A DNA stretch of 59,350 bases from Streptomyces sp. (GTDB lineage: Bacteria > Actinomycetota > Actinomycetes > Streptomycetales > Streptomycetaceae). Position 1 is the first letter of the stretch. Each line of letters opens with the position of its first letter. The position numbers were made by a program, and so were the translations under genes. Under the pieces are notes generated by a model. It searched no databases, was not told where the DNA came from, and saw only the letters and a list, made by a program, of their open reading frames with translations. Positions 8,987 through 17,750 of the stretch are shown piece by piece. The stretch lies in assembly GCF_019510245.1 (NCBI RefSeq), contig NZ_JAEKKT010000142.1:1-59350 (forward strand). Direction: 5' to 3'.

Positions 8987-9016
8987 TTGACAAAGCGGGA
9001 CGCTGTTCCGGATAGT
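8987..9016 (+). promoter_or_regulatory. Promoter of the alpha/beta hydrolase
   Basis: TTGACA (8987-8992), 18-base spacer, GATAGT (9011-9016): a good match to a vegetative actinomycete promoter, about 60 bases before the ATG at 9077. It is embedded in a pair of operator-like dyads. Confidence 0.7.
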
Positions 9017-9034
9017 AATCGGGACAGCGTTCCG
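8997..9034. promoter_or_regulatory. Paired operator-like dyads over the promoter
   Basis: Two copies of a partly palindromic 14-mer flank the -10 element: GGGACGCTGTTCCG (8997-9010) and GGGACAGCGTTCCG (9021-9034), centres 24 bases apart. The pair also forms a 13/15 inverted repeat. The layout and the GGxACxxxGTxCC core look like a TetR-family site. No TetR gene is adjacent, so the regulator would be encoded elsewhere. Confidence 0.6.
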
Positions 9035-9076
9035 TTTCGCTTGCCCGCGGTCGGACGCAGAAGGGAACCGCTCACC

Positions 9077-10045
9077 ATGAGTGCATCCACCGACCTCTCC
9101 GCCGGCTCCGGCGCGCCCGCGCCCACCCCCGTCCTGTCGTACAGCCCGCTGACCCTGTCCGTGCCCGGGCGGCCCGTGGACCTCCAGGTCCGTGTCTCCG
9201 TGCCCGCGACCGGGACCGGCCTGCCCGTCGTGCTGCTCTCCCACGGGCACGGCGGCTCCCACCACCTCTCCTCGCTGAACGGCTACGCACCCCTCGCCAA
9301 CCTCTGGGCGGCCGCCGGATTCGCCGTCGTCCAGCCCACCCACCTCAGCTCCCGGACCCTGGCCCGGCAGCTCGCCGACGCGCCGGGCGGCCCCTTCTTC
9401 TGGCGTTCACGCGCCGAGGACATGAGCCGCGTGCTCGACCGGCTCGACGAGATCGAGAAGACCGTGCCCCAGCTCGCCGGGCGCCTCGACCACGACCGCA
9501 TCGCGGTCGCCGGGCACTCCCTCGGTGGCCACACGGCGAGCCTCCTGCTCGGCGCCCGGACCACCGACCCCGACACCGGGGCGGAAGTGGACCTGCGCGA
9601 ACCCCGGATCAAGGCGGGCGTGCTGCTGGCCGCACCCGGCAGGGGCGGCGACGTCCTCAACGGGTGGATGGCCGACAAGGTGCCGTTCTTCCACGGCACC
9701 GACTTCTCCACGATGACCGCGCCCACCCTGGTCGTCGCCGGCGACAAGGACGACTCCCCGCACTTCACCGACATCGGCCCCGGCTGGCACGCCGACCCGT
9801 ACCACCTCGCCCCCGCCCCCAAGACCCTGCTCACCCTCTTCGGTGCCGAGCACCTGCTCGGCGGCATATCGGGATACGACGCCGACGAAACCACCGACGA
9901 GAACCCCGAGCGCGTCGCCGCCCTCGGCCACCTCACTTCCGCCTACCTGCGCACCCAGCTCCGGTCCGACCCCTACGCGTGGCAGGCGGCGTGCGAGGCG
10001 CTGACGACGGGGACCGCTCCGGCCGGCCGGGTCGAGTGCAAGTAG
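9077..10045 (+). CDS. Alpha/beta hydrolase (chlorophyllase/PAF-acetylhydrolase-like)
   Basis: Alpha/beta hydrolase of 322 residues. The nucleophile elbow is AGHSLGGHTASLLLG, the oxyanion region is VVLLSHGHGGS, and likely acid and histidine residues lie in VVAGDKDDS and FGAEHLLGG. No signal peptide, so cytoplasmic. ATG 9077 follows AAGGGA. It has its own regulated-looking promoter, so it may be separate from the preceding cluster. Probably an inducible esterase or hydrolase; substrate unknown. Confidence 0.85.
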   Translation: MSASTDLSAGSGAPAPTPVLSYSPLTLSVPGRPVDLQVRVSVPATGTGLPVVLLSHGHGGSHHLSSLNGYAPLANLWAAAGFAVVQPTHLSSRTLARQLADAPGGPFFWRSRAEDMSRVLDRLDEIEKTVPQLAGRLDHDRIAVAGHSLGGHTASLLLGARTTDPDTGAEVDLREPRIKAGVLLAAPGRGGDVLNGWMADKVPFFHGTDFSTMTAPTLVVAGDKDDSPHFTDIGPGWHADPYHLAPAPKTLLTLFGAEHLLGGISGYDADETTDENPERVAALGHLTSAYLRTQLRSDPYAWQAACEALTTGTAPAGRVECK

Positions 10046-10202
10046 GCCGCCCGGGAGTGGCGCTTTTTTTGATGACTTGTCAAATTCCTTTACTGAAAAG
10101 GTCATTGGCGGTCGCATGAGGGCAACGGAACGACGTACGCGCTCCTTTCCCGCGGTGTAGCTTCTACCCGTCAGTAGAGGCTTGAGCAACGGGGGACGAC
10201 GC

Positions 10203-11336
10203 GTGGTTGCCTCTCCGCATACCGAGAAATTCGCCGCCCGTCTTCGGATGCTGAAGGACCGCAGCGGCCGGGGATACGACCGCCTCGGCAAGGAAGCGGG
10301 CGTCAGCGGATCCAGCCTGCATCGGTACTGCTCCGGCGTCAGCGTCCCGGTGGACTACCGCGTGGTGCACGCCTTCGCCAAGGTGTGCGGCGCCGGCGCG
10401 GAGGAACTCCGGGAACTCCACCGGCTGTGGGCTCTGGCGGACACCGAGCGGGATGCGCCGACCGCGACCGCCGGGACGGGCGTGCCGGAAGGTGCGCAGG
10501 AAAACGCGCAGGAAAGCGCACCGGAAGACGCGCCGGAAAGCGTGCAGGGCAGTGCCGTACCGGATGACGTCACCCCGGCGGAGACCGGCGTCACCGCGGC
10601 GGAGGCCGGGCGGCCGCGGCGGTTCCGGGTGCCCGAGAAGCTGTCCCCGCGTGTCGCGGTCCTGGCCGCCGTGGTCGCGGTGGTGCTGGTGGCCGGCTTC
10701 GTGTGGCTGCCCGGCAGCTCTCCTGACGGTGCCGCGCCGGCGTCCGGTGACAGGCTGCTGGACTCCGCGGCGTGCAAGACCGTGAGCATGGGACAGCACG
10801 ACGCCTGTGTGCGCGAGGTACAGACCCTGCTGACGCGGGCGAAGGGCAAGCTCGCCGTCGACGGCGACTTCGGGCCGGAGACCCTGCGCAGAGTGACCGC
10901 GTTCCAGGTGCTGGCGGGGCTGCCGGCCACCAACGTGGTCGACGACGCCACCAAGAAGGCTCTGTACGCGCGGCGGGTGACCATGACGACCTGGCCGGCG
11001 GACAGGGTGGCGAAGCGGATCCGCGAGGTGTTCGTCGAGGATCCCGGCACCGCCGTGGCCGTCGCCCGCTGCGCGTCGTTCCTCGACCCGCTGTACGTAC
11101 TGCCGAACACCAACGGCAGCCGCAACTGGGGCGTCTTCCAGATCTCCGACGCCCGGCTGCGGGACCTCGACGGCACCCCGCTGCGGGCGTTCGACCCGGA
11201 CTGGAACATCCGGGCGGCCCACCGGCTGTGGAGCGTCCGGCACGACTTCCACGACTGGCCCTCCTGCGAGGCGGCGCTGAAGAGCACACCCGGCAGCACA
11301 CCCGACAGCACAGCGAAGGGCACACCGGCGGGCTGA
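10203..11336 (+). CDS. Membrane-anchored HTH protein with peptidoglycan-binding and lysozyme-like outer part
   Basis: About 377 residues. An N-terminal XRE-type helix-turn-helix (residues 1-75, YDRLGKEAGVSGSSLHRYCSG) is followed by a low-complexity A/E-rich linker, one TM helix (AVLAAVVAVVLVAGFVWL), a PG_binding_1 domain (LAVDGDFGPETLRRVTAFQ) and a C-terminal lysozyme/transglycosylase-like segment (NWGVFQISDARL). In active enzymes the RCxS position usually carries the catalytic Glu; here it is alanine (A291), so the domain may sense rather than cut. GTG 10203 has GGGGGAC six bases upstream; TTG 10182 is the alternative. Probably a one-component regulator responding to cell-wall state, or a membrane-attached wall protein. 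Confidence 0.75.
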   Translation: MVASPHTEKFAARLRMLKDRSGRGYDRLGKEAGVSGSSLHRYCSGVSVPVDYRVVHAFAKVCGAGAEELRELHRLWALADTERDAPTATAGTGVPEGAQENAQESAPEDAPESVQGSAVPDDVTPAETGVTAAEAGRPRRFRVPEKLSPRVAVLAAVVAVVLVAGFVWLPGSSPDGAAPASGDRLLDSAACKTVSMGQHDACVREVQTLLTRAKGKLAVDGDFGPETLRRVTAFQVLAGLPATNVVDDATKKALYARRVTMTTWPADRVAKRIREVFVEDPGTAVAVARCASFLDPLYVLPNTNGSRNWGVFQISDARLRDLDGTPLRAFDPDWNIRAAHRLWSVRHDFHDWPSCEAALKSTPGSTPDSTAKGTPAG

Positions 11337-11340
11337 AGCC

Positions 11341-11380
11341 CGGAGCTCCGAGTACCGAAGCGGCGGTACCCGGAGCTCCG
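11341..11380. terminator. Bidirectional terminator hairpin
   Basis: A 16-base stem (arms 11341-11356 and 11365-11380, one mismatch, 8-base loop) between two convergent genes that stop at 11336 and 11398. Each arm contains the palindrome CGGAGCTCCG. No T-tract follows, as is common in this group. Confidence 0.8.
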
Positions 11381-11397
11381 CTCCCCCGAGAGCGGCG

Positions 11398-12147
11398 TCA
11401 GACCGTGCCGTCCTCCCACCACCAGTCACGGCCGAGGTCGGCCCGGCTGTCGACGTGCTGGTGGTCGACGGTGTACGTCTCCAGCCCGGAGAACCCGCAG
11501 GTCTCCGCCTTCTGGTAGACGGTCTTGGTGGCCACCCCGGGCACGTCGAGGTCGGCCGCGGTGCCGTACAGGTGCATGCTGTCGCTGGCCCCGCCGATCT
11601 CGGCGTTGTGCGCGATGCTGCGGAAGCCGGAGTTGACCGTGATCGGCTTGTCGCCCAGCTTCTTGCGCAGCGCCTCCAGCTTGTACATGCAGCGGCGGAC
11701 GTTCTCCTTCACCTGGGAGGCGCTCAGCTTGCCACCGTTGAAGGTGCCGTCCGACTGGTTCACGAACTCGCTCCAGTTGAAGTGGAGCGTGGAGCCGTCC
11801 GACTGCTCCAGGGAGTTGAGCTTCGCCTGGGTGTTGGGTCCGACACTGGCGTCGGCGGTGAGACCGTACGCCGTCTGGAAGCGGCGCACGGCCGCCGCCG
11901 TACCGGAGCCGAAGTCACCGTCGATGCTCACCCGGCTGTGGCCGGCGCTGTCCGCCGCCCAGCCCGCTATCCGGATCTGGAGTTCGGTCACGTCGGCGCC
12001 GGTGGCGCCCTGGGTCAGGGTGCGCGACCACGAATAGGCCTGGGCGGTGCCCGAGAACAGCAGCTGGCCGAAGGCGATGCCGGCACCGGCGGCCAGCGTG
12101 CCGCGCAGCATGGTGCGGCGGTCCAGGGGACGGGAGGAGGAGGTCAT
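11398..12147 (-). CDS. Tat-exported M15 D-Ala-D-Ala carboxypeptidase with PG-binding domain
   Basis: 249 residues. A twin-arginine signal (LDRRTMLRGTLAAGAGIAFG) ends near TAQAYS. A PG_binding_1 domain follows (VSIDGDFGSGTAAAVRRFQ), then an M15 zinc peptidase resembling the Streptomyces albus G enzyme. Zinc ligands are in SMHLYGTAADLDV (H-x6-D) and VDHQHVD. It probably trims or cross-link-edits peptidoglycan outside the cell. The gene is followed on the same strand by two other secreted wall-related genes (12185 and 12644). Confidence 0.92.
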   Translation of the reverse strand: MTSSSRPLDRRTMLRGTLAAGAGIAFGQLLFSGTAQAYSWSRTLTQGATGADVTELQIRIAGWAADSAGHSRVSIDGDFGSGTAAAVRRFQTAYGLTADASVGPNTQAKLNSLEQSDGSTLHFNWSEFVNQSDGTFNGGKLSASQVKENVRRCMYKLEALRKKLGDKPITVNSGFRSIAHNAEIGGASDSMHLYGTAADLDVPGVATKTVYQKAETCGFSGLETYTVDHQHVDSRADLGRDWWWEDGTV

Positions 12148-12184
12148 GGTCGTCCTTTCGAATGTGGATCCGAATGCGAAGAGG

Positions 12185-12619
12185 TCAGTAGGCGATCTGG
12201 AACGTCACGTTCTGCGCGTCGATGTCGTAGGCGTGCACACGCAGGACGAAGTGGGTGCCGTCCTTGACGTCGGTGGCGACGGTTCCCCACTCGGTACCGT
12301 GCGTGGTGTAGGCGTCACCGTTGTTGCACTTGCTGGTGTGGTCGACGAACACCACGCAAGCGTCCAGGTACACGCCCGGCTCGTCCGTGATGAGCCGCAG
12401 GTTGATGTCGTTGCACCGCGAGGACGTGGTGTAGGTGCCGTACTCCTTGGCGGCCGCCTGGTAGTGGTATGTCAGGGTCTTCGCGCCGCCGTAGCAGCTG
12501 GTGGCCGCGGCCGTGGCGGTCGAGGCGGCCGACGTCTGCGCCGAGGCGGGCGCGACGCCCACGCCCAGCAGGGCGGCCGCGGTGCACAGGGCCGAGGCGA
12601 GGGTTCTGTTGCGGATCAT
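12185..12619 (-). CDS. Small secreted protein sharing the muramidase C-terminal domain
   Basis: 144 residues with a Sec signal peptide (LCTAAALLGVGVAPASAQ). The mature part is a single domain with four cysteines or more: CYGGA, SRCNDIN, DACVVF, KCNNGD, ending NVTFQIAY. The neighbouring GH25 muramidase ends with a clearly related domain (CYGGA, SRCNDIN, NACVKF, TCNRW, AVLQIAF), so one probably arose by duplication. I do not recognise the family. It is likely a disulfide-bonded extracellular domain, perhaps binding the wall or inhibiting an enzyme. Confidence 0.8.
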   Translation of the reverse strand: MIRNRTLASALCTAAALLGVGVAPASAQTSAASTATAAATSCYGGAKTLTYHYQAAAKEYGTYTTSSRCNDINLRLITDEPGVYLDACVVFVDHTSKCNNGDAYTTHGTEWGTVATDVKDGTHFVLRVHAYDIDAQNVTFQIAY

Positions 12620-12643
12620 GGTGGTCTCCGTACGGCCGGCGGG

Positions 12644-14380
12644 TCAGAAGGCGATCTGCAGGACGGCGTCGTCGCCCTCCAGGGGCACGCCGTTGGGCAC
12701 CGTGAACTTGGTGCCGTCCAGGACGTCGGTGGCGATGGTCGTCCAGCTGCGGCCGACCTTGGTCCAGCGGTTGCAGGTACCGGTCTTCGCGAACTTCACG
12801 CAGGCGTTCACGTAGTCCGCGGTGCCGCCGGTGACGCGCATGTTGATGTCGTTGCAGCGGCTGGTGGTCCAGTAGGGGCCGAAGTCGACGACGTCCCCGT
12901 AGCGCACCGTCACCGCCCCGCCGTAGCAGGTCGTCGCGGCCGCGGTCACCGACGCCGCGGTGGACAGGCCGGTGGACAGGCCGGTGGACAGGCCGGTGGC
13001 GAGACCGGTGGTGAGACCGGTGGTGCGGTTGGCCAGCCGGTCCAGGTCGGCCTGGGTGCCGTTGAAGACGTCCGCGGTCGCCGGGGCCTTGATGCCCGGG
13101 AACAGCGCGGCGTCGGTGTACTGCCACATCGTCCAGGTCGAAGAGCCGGCCGGCAGCGGCGGCTGGGTGATCGACTGGCGGTAGTCCGCGAGTTGCAGCG
13201 GATACCGGGCGAAGGCGGTGGTCGAGCCGAGGCAGTCGTCCAGGAAGGACTTCTGGGTGTAGATGATCGGAGTGCGGCCGAAGGCCGCCTCCACCTTGTC
13301 GAGCCAGGCCTTGGCGTCGGCCACCGTGCCGTAGGTCGGGCAGCGTCCGGTGCCGTCGTCCATCCGCTCCAGGTCGAACACCGGCGGCAGGTCGCCCGCG
13401 CGCTGCCCGGTGTAGCCGGTCGCCCGCACCGCGGCGATGAACCGGTCGGCCTGCGCGCCGCCCGTGTCGGGCGCGGTGCCCGTGTAGAAGTGGTACGGCG
13501 CGACGGCGAGTCCGGCCGCCCTGGCCGCCGGCAGGTCGGTGGCGAGGTACTCGTCGGTGACGTTCAGGCCGCGGGTGGCCTTGATCGTCGCGAACTCGAC
13601 GTCCGAGGCCCGTACGGCCTTCCAGTCGATCGGCGCGCCGCCCGGGTGCTGGTACTTGGCCGTGTCCAGGCCGTCGACCGGGTGGCCGGCCGGGCGCGGC
13701 GGCGCGCAGTACGTGTTGCGGCCGGACCAGTCGACCAGCTTCGCCCAGGTGTTGGGGCCGACGACGCCGTCGGCGCTGAGGCCCGCGCAGTGCTGGAGCT
13801 CGACGACCCGGCCCGCGGTGCCGCCCCCGAAGTCACCGTCGATCGTGAGCGGCGGGTAGTGGAACGGCTCCATGGCCAGGTTCAGCCGGCACTGCAGTTC
13901 CTCCACCTCGACGCCGTTCGCGCCCTGGCGCAGGGTCGGGCGCGTGTCGGTGTGACCGCACACGGCCGCCTGCGCCGTGGCCGACGTGCCCTGCGTCGCG
14001 CAGGTGTGCGGCTGTGCGGCCCAGGTGTTCAGCGCGGCCCAGGTCTGCGGCCCGAGCACACCGTCCACGCTCAGCCCGGCACACGCCTGGAACTCCTTGA
14101 CCCGCGTCTCCGTCGCCGGACCGAACGAGCCGTCCGCCGCGATCGGCGTGTACCGGCTCGGCTTCGTCGCGAGATCGAGTTCGCACTGCGCCTCGACCGT
14201 CGGGTCCCCCGTGGATCCCCGCTGGAGCGTGGGCTGTTCGCTCGTGTGCCCGCAGACCGCGACCGCGGTGGCGGTGGTGGTCGCCGCGGACTGCGCCGCG
14301 TGCACCGCCGTGGGTCCGTACAGGGGCAGGACCGCTGCCACGGCGAGGGTCAGGCCCCGCAGTAGCGTCCTCCGTCCCAT
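12644..14380 (-). CDS. Secreted GH25 muramidase with two PG-binding domains
   Basis: 578 residues. Signal peptide (RTLLRGLTLAVAAVLPL), then two cysteine-bearing PG_binding_1 repeats (each with IAADGSFGPAT or LTIDGDFGGGT), a GH25 lysozyme domain (GLDTAKYQH at its start, PPVFDLE with the catalytic acidic pair, TMWQY near the end), a short GLSTG-repeat linker (DNA repeats at 12961-13030), and the CYGGA C-terminal domain shared with the next gene downstream. It hydrolyses the glycan strands of peptidoglycan. ATG 14380 follows GAGGGGGA; the upstream in-frame start at 14425 lacks a site. Confidence 0.9.
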   Translation of the reverse strand: MGRRTLLRGLTLAVAAVLPLYGPTAVHAAQSAATTTATAVAVCGHTSEQPTLQRGSTGDPTVEAQCELDLATKPSRYTPIAADGSFGPATETRVKEFQACAGLSVDGVLGPQTWAALNTWAAQPHTCATQGTSATAQAAVCGHTDTRPTLRQGANGVEVEELQCRLNLAMEPFHYPPLTIDGDFGGGTAGRVVELQHCAGLSADGVVGPNTWAKLVDWSGRNTYCAPPRPAGHPVDGLDTAKYQHPGGAPIDWKAVRASDVEFATIKATRGLNVTDEYLATDLPAARAAGLAVAPYHFYTGTAPDTGGAQADRFIAAVRATGYTGQRAGDLPPVFDLERMDDGTGRCPTYGTVADAKAWLDKVEAAFGRTPIIYTQKSFLDDCLGSTTAFARYPLQLADYRQSITQPPLPAGSSTWTMWQYTDAALFPGIKAPATADVFNGTQADLDRLANRTTGLTTGLATGLSTGLSTGLSTAASVTAAATTCYGGAVTVRYGDVVDFGPYWTTSRCNDINMRVTGGTADYVNACVKFAKTGTCNRWTKVGRSWTTIATDVLDGTKFTVPNGVPLEGDDAVLQIAF

Positions 14381-14563
14381 CTGTGTTCCCCCTCTGTGAG
14401 TGGCCGGGAACTCCCGGCGGGGCACATGCTGGCAGCGCCCGCCCCGAACCCCGGCCCCCTCGCCCCGGATCGGGACGCCGGGACGGTCGCACGCCGGTGA
14501 CCTGCGGGGACGGAGTGCCGCTGGGACGGGCGTGGGATACGGCGGGATGTGACGGGCTGCGGC

Positions 14564-17356
14564 TCAGGCGGTCGGACGGCGGTACCGGTTCCGCAGGGCG
14601 GTGCGGACCGGGCCCGGACGGAGGGAGGCCTTCGCCAGGTGGAAGAGAGCATCGTTGAACTGCTCCGCTTCCTGGTCGTCCCGCCGCACGATCCCGAACG
14701 CGCTCGTCAACGACCAGAACATGTCGGTGACGCGCCATGCCTGCCGTTGCGCGGTGGCGACGGCCAACAGGATCACGCTCTCCCGGCCGCGCGGGTCGTT
14801 CTCCGGCAGGCCGGACAGCACCCAGTGGTACGCGGCCATGGTCCGCTCGGCCCGTGGCGCGTCCCGGACCGGCAGGCCCAGGCCGCCCAGTGCCCTCCGC
14901 TCGCACCAGGTGTCCTCCAGTTCGCGGTAGCGGCCGATCGCCGCGGCGGAGGCTTCCAGGGCCCGCGACCGCCGGCGCCCGCTGCGCAGTGTCGTCGCGA
15001 GGCGTTCCAGTGCCTCGGCCTCCTTGTGCAGGTCACCGCGGGCCTGGAACAGCGCGATCTCCCGTTCGTGCACCTCGGCGGCCTCGGTGAACCGGCCGGC
15101 CGCGCACAGGGCGCTGCCCAGGTCGCGGAGTACGCCGGTCAACTGGGTCTCCTCGTCGCGCTCCTCGTGGATGGCCGCCGCCCTGCGGTGGGCCGTGACG
15201 GCCTCGTCGTACCGGCCGAGCCGCTGGAGCCGGTCGGCCAGGGCTCTCAGGGCCAGGGCCTCCAGCGGGCGGTCGCAGACCTTGTGGCAGATGGCGACGA
15301 CCTTCTCGTAGTTGTCCACCGCCTCCTCCGGGTCCATGTCGCTCACCGTCCACAGGTGCTGCATGGCGATGGCCTGGTGGTGTTCGTCGCCGCGCTCCTG
15401 GTAGACGGCGAGGGCGCGGCGGTAGGCGGCGACGGCGTCGTCCGACCTCTTCAACGCGAGCAGCGTGTCCCCGAGCCCGAGGAGGTTGAGGCCCTCGGCA
15501 TGCCAGTCACCGGTCTCGGTGAAGTGCCGTACGGCCTCGGTGAGCAGGCCGGCGGCCTCCTCGTGCTCCTGGCGGTCGCGCAGCGTGTCGGCAAGGCCCA
15601 CGAGCGCCCTGCCGATCAAGTCCCGGTCGCCGAGTTCCTCGCAGAGGGCCAGGCTCTCGGTATGGGCCTTGACGGCCTCCTCGAACCGCTCGGCACGGCG
15701 CAGCGAGGTGCCGAGCACGTGCAGCGCCGTGATCTGGCGCTTCCGGTCGGCGCGGCCCCGTGCGACGTCCAGGCTCCTGGCGGCGGCCTCCACCGCATCG
15801 GGCAGTCGTCCGCAGTCGCCGAGGGCCTGGCTGAGGTGTTCCAGGGCGGTGGCCTCACAGCAGGTGTGGCCGATCGCGCGGGCGCTGTCGACGGCGTGCT
15901 GCGCGGCGGTCACCGCCTCGCCGGCGTACGTGCGCCGTTCCAGCAGGAACAGACGTATGTGCTCCTCCAGGTCCAGCACCGCATGCGGGTGCCCGGTGGC
16001 CGCGGCCCGGGTGACGAGGGCCACCAGGTTCGCCCGTTCCGCCTCCAGCCACTGCATGGCGTGCGCACGGTCCGGGAAGTCACCCGGCAGGGGCCCGTCG
16101 TCGTGGGTGTGCCGATGCGCGTCGGCCGCGCGTGCGAGCTTCCCGCAGTGCGCCAGCAGCCGGGTGAACGCGGCGTCCCGCCACTTGGCGCTGTCCTTCT
16201 CGACCAGCGCGGCCGCGTAGACGCGGAGCAGGTCGTGCATCCGCCAGCGACCCGAGCGCACCGGCTGCTCCGCCAGCAGTCCGGCGCGGGCGAGCGCGGC
16301 CAGGGAGTCCCGGGTCCGCCCCCGGGACCGGCCCGCGAGTGCCGCGGCGGCGTCCGTGCCGATGTCCGGGCCGGGGCTGAGGGCGAGTTGCCGGAACAGC
16401 TGGCGGTGGTGCGGTGGCAGCCGCTGGTACGAGAGGCGGAACGCCGCCTGGACCGCCGTCGTGTGCCCGCCGTCCTCGAAGCTCAGCACGTCGAGGCGGG
16501 TCCGGGCGTCGGCCAGGTCGGCGGCGAGGGCGGCGATGGACCGGCCCGCGTCGGTGGTGAGCAGGCAGGCGGCGATCCGCAGGGCGAGCGGATGGTGGCC
16601 GCAGTGTCCGGCGAGCTCGGCCAGCGCGTCGGCCTCCCGCCGCGGACGCGGATCGTCGGGCCGGGCGTGCCGCAGCGCCTCGGCGATCAGGTCGGCGGCG
16701 CCCTGCGGGGTCAGCTCGTCCAGGCCGATCAGCCGCGGCTGGAAGGCGGGGCTGGTGAGCAGGTGACGGGAGGTCACCAGCAGCCGGTGCGCGGAGCGGG
16801 CGGGTACGAGCCGCTCGATCTGTGCGGCGTCGGCGGCGTCGTCGGCGATGAGCAGGACCGCCCTGTCCTCGTCGGCGAGCCGGTTCAGCGCGGCCTGGCA
16901 AAGTCCCGTCTGTTCGTCCGGCGTCCTCGCGTCCTCCACGCACAGCGCCCGTGCCAGCGCGCCGACCGCCTCGTCCGCGCCGACCGGTCCGGCCGGGTCG
17001 TAGCCCCGCAGGTGCAGGAAGACCGCGCCGCCCGGGAACCAGCCCCGGGCCACGGCCCGGTGGGCGACATGGAGGGCCAGGGCGGTCTTGCCGATGCCGG
17101 GGAGCCCGGACAGCAACGAGACGACGGCGTCGGGCCGGCCGCGGGACACGGGGGCGAGCAGCGCCAGTACGGCCTCGGCCTCCTTCTCCCGGCCGGCCAG
17201 GAGTGTCGGCTCCGCCGGGAGGTGCAGCACCGGTGACCGGTCCGCGGCGCCGGACGCGCAGACGTGGTTCCCGCTGCCGCTGATCTGGATGACGTGGCCG
17301 TGCCCGGAGGCTGCGGCGGCCTGTGCCTGCGCGGCCCTGCGCCTACCGGTCACCAC
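14564..17356 (-). CDS. NB-ARC/TPR STAND ATPase
   Basis: About 930 residues. A short Q-rich N-terminus carries GHVIQISGSGNHV (residues 20-32). The NB-ARC module follows, with P-loop LLSGLPGIGKTAL, Walker B AVLLIADDA, RLLVTSRH sensor and GHHPLALRIAA; then an AfsR-like winged helix region and at least nine tetratricopeptide repeats to the C-terminus. There is no SARP DNA-binding domain, so it is a signalling STAND ATPase rather than an AfsR regulator. GTG 17356 overlaps the end of the two-TM gene by 14 bases, implying coupled translation. Probably a sensor switch working with that membrane protein. Confidence 0.8.
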   Translation of the reverse strand: MVTGRRRAAQAQAAAASGHGHVIQISGSGNHVCASGAADRSPVLHLPAEPTLLAGREKEAEAVLALLAPVSRGRPDAVVSLLSGLPGIGKTALALHVAHRAVARGWFPGGAVFLHLRGYDPAGPVGADEAVGALARALCVEDARTPDEQTGLCQAALNRLADEDRAVLLIADDAADAAQIERLVPARSAHRLLVTSRHLLTSPAFQPRLIGLDELTPQGAADLIAEALRHARPDDPRPRREADALAELAGHCGHHPLALRIAACLLTTDAGRSIAALAADLADARTRLDVLSFEDGGHTTAVQAAFRLSYQRLPPHHRQLFRQLALSPGPDIGTDAAAALAGRSRGRTRDSLAALARAGLLAEQPVRSGRWRMHDLLRVYAAALVEKDSAKWRDAAFTRLLAHCGKLARAADAHRHTHDDGPLPGDFPDRAHAMQWLEAERANLVALVTRAAATGHPHAVLDLEEHIRLFLLERRTYAGEAVTAAQHAVDSARAIGHTCCEATALEHLSQALGDCGRLPDAVEAAARSLDVARGRADRKRQITALHVLGTSLRRAERFEEAVKAHTESLALCEELGDRDLIGRALVGLADTLRDRQEHEEAAGLLTEAVRHFTETGDWHAEGLNLLGLGDTLLALKRSDDAVAAYRRALAVYQERGDEHHQAIAMQHLWTVSDMDPEEAVDNYEKVVAICHKVCDRPLEALALRALADRLQRLGRYDEAVTAHRRAAAIHEERDEETQLTGVLRDLGSALCAAGRFTEAAEVHEREIALFQARGDLHKEAEALERLATTLRSGRRRSRALEASAAAIGRYRELEDTWCERRALGGLGLPVRDAPRAERTMAAYHWVLSGLPENDPRGRESVILLAVATAQRQAWRVTDMFWSLTSAFGIVRRDDQEAEQFNDALFHLAKASLRPGPVRTALRNRYRRPTA

Positions 17357-17750
17357 GCCCGGGACCTGCTGTGCCGTCGTCCCCGCCGACCTGGGTGACC
17401 CGGGCCCTGCCCGCCGCCCTGACGCGCTGGGCCAGCCTTCCGGGGCGTTCCGCGGGAGCGCCGGGCCCGGGGTGCCGGTGCCCCGCGACCTGGGTGACCC
17501 GGGCGTCGTCCGCTGCCGTGACGGCCTGCCGTACGGCCCCGGCTCCCTCGGCCCCCGCCCCCGCCCACCACCCGGCCGCCGCCCCGACCAGCGCGGCCAC
17601 CGTCGTCGCGAACGCCGTCGCCACCACCCACCGGTCGGCCTCCGCGCGGGGCAGAAACCCGAACGACGCGGTCCGAGCCGCCCACAGACAGCCCACGAAC
17701 GAACCGGCCCCCACGCACACCGCCACAACCCAACGCCCTGCGCGTTGCAT
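17343..17750 (-). CDS. Small two-TM protein coupled to the NB-ARC/TPR gene
   Basis: 135 residues. Two TM segments (residues about 7-27 and 41-64) are followed by a cytoplasmic tail containing two copies of R-V-T-Q-V-[AG]-G (residues 84-90 and 117-123). The partner NB-ARC protein carries the similar H-V-I-Q-I-S-G. ATG 17748-17750 follows a GGGGGG tract. The gene order and shared short motif suggest a membrane effector recruited by the ATPase. I recognise no named family; function is inference. Confidence 0.7.
   Translation of the reverse strand: MQRAGRWVVAVCVGAGSFVGCLWAARTASFGFLPRAEADRWVVATAFATTVAALVGAAAGWWAGAGAEGAGAVRQAVTAADDARVTQVAGHRHPGPGAPAERPGRLAQRVRAAGRARVTQVGGDDGTAGPGRGDR

Noticed and set aside
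8997..9034. Gamma-butyrolactone receptor site (ARE) for the AfsA-like system
   Set aside because: The dyad core does not resemble the known ARE pattern; better fits a generic TetR-type site.
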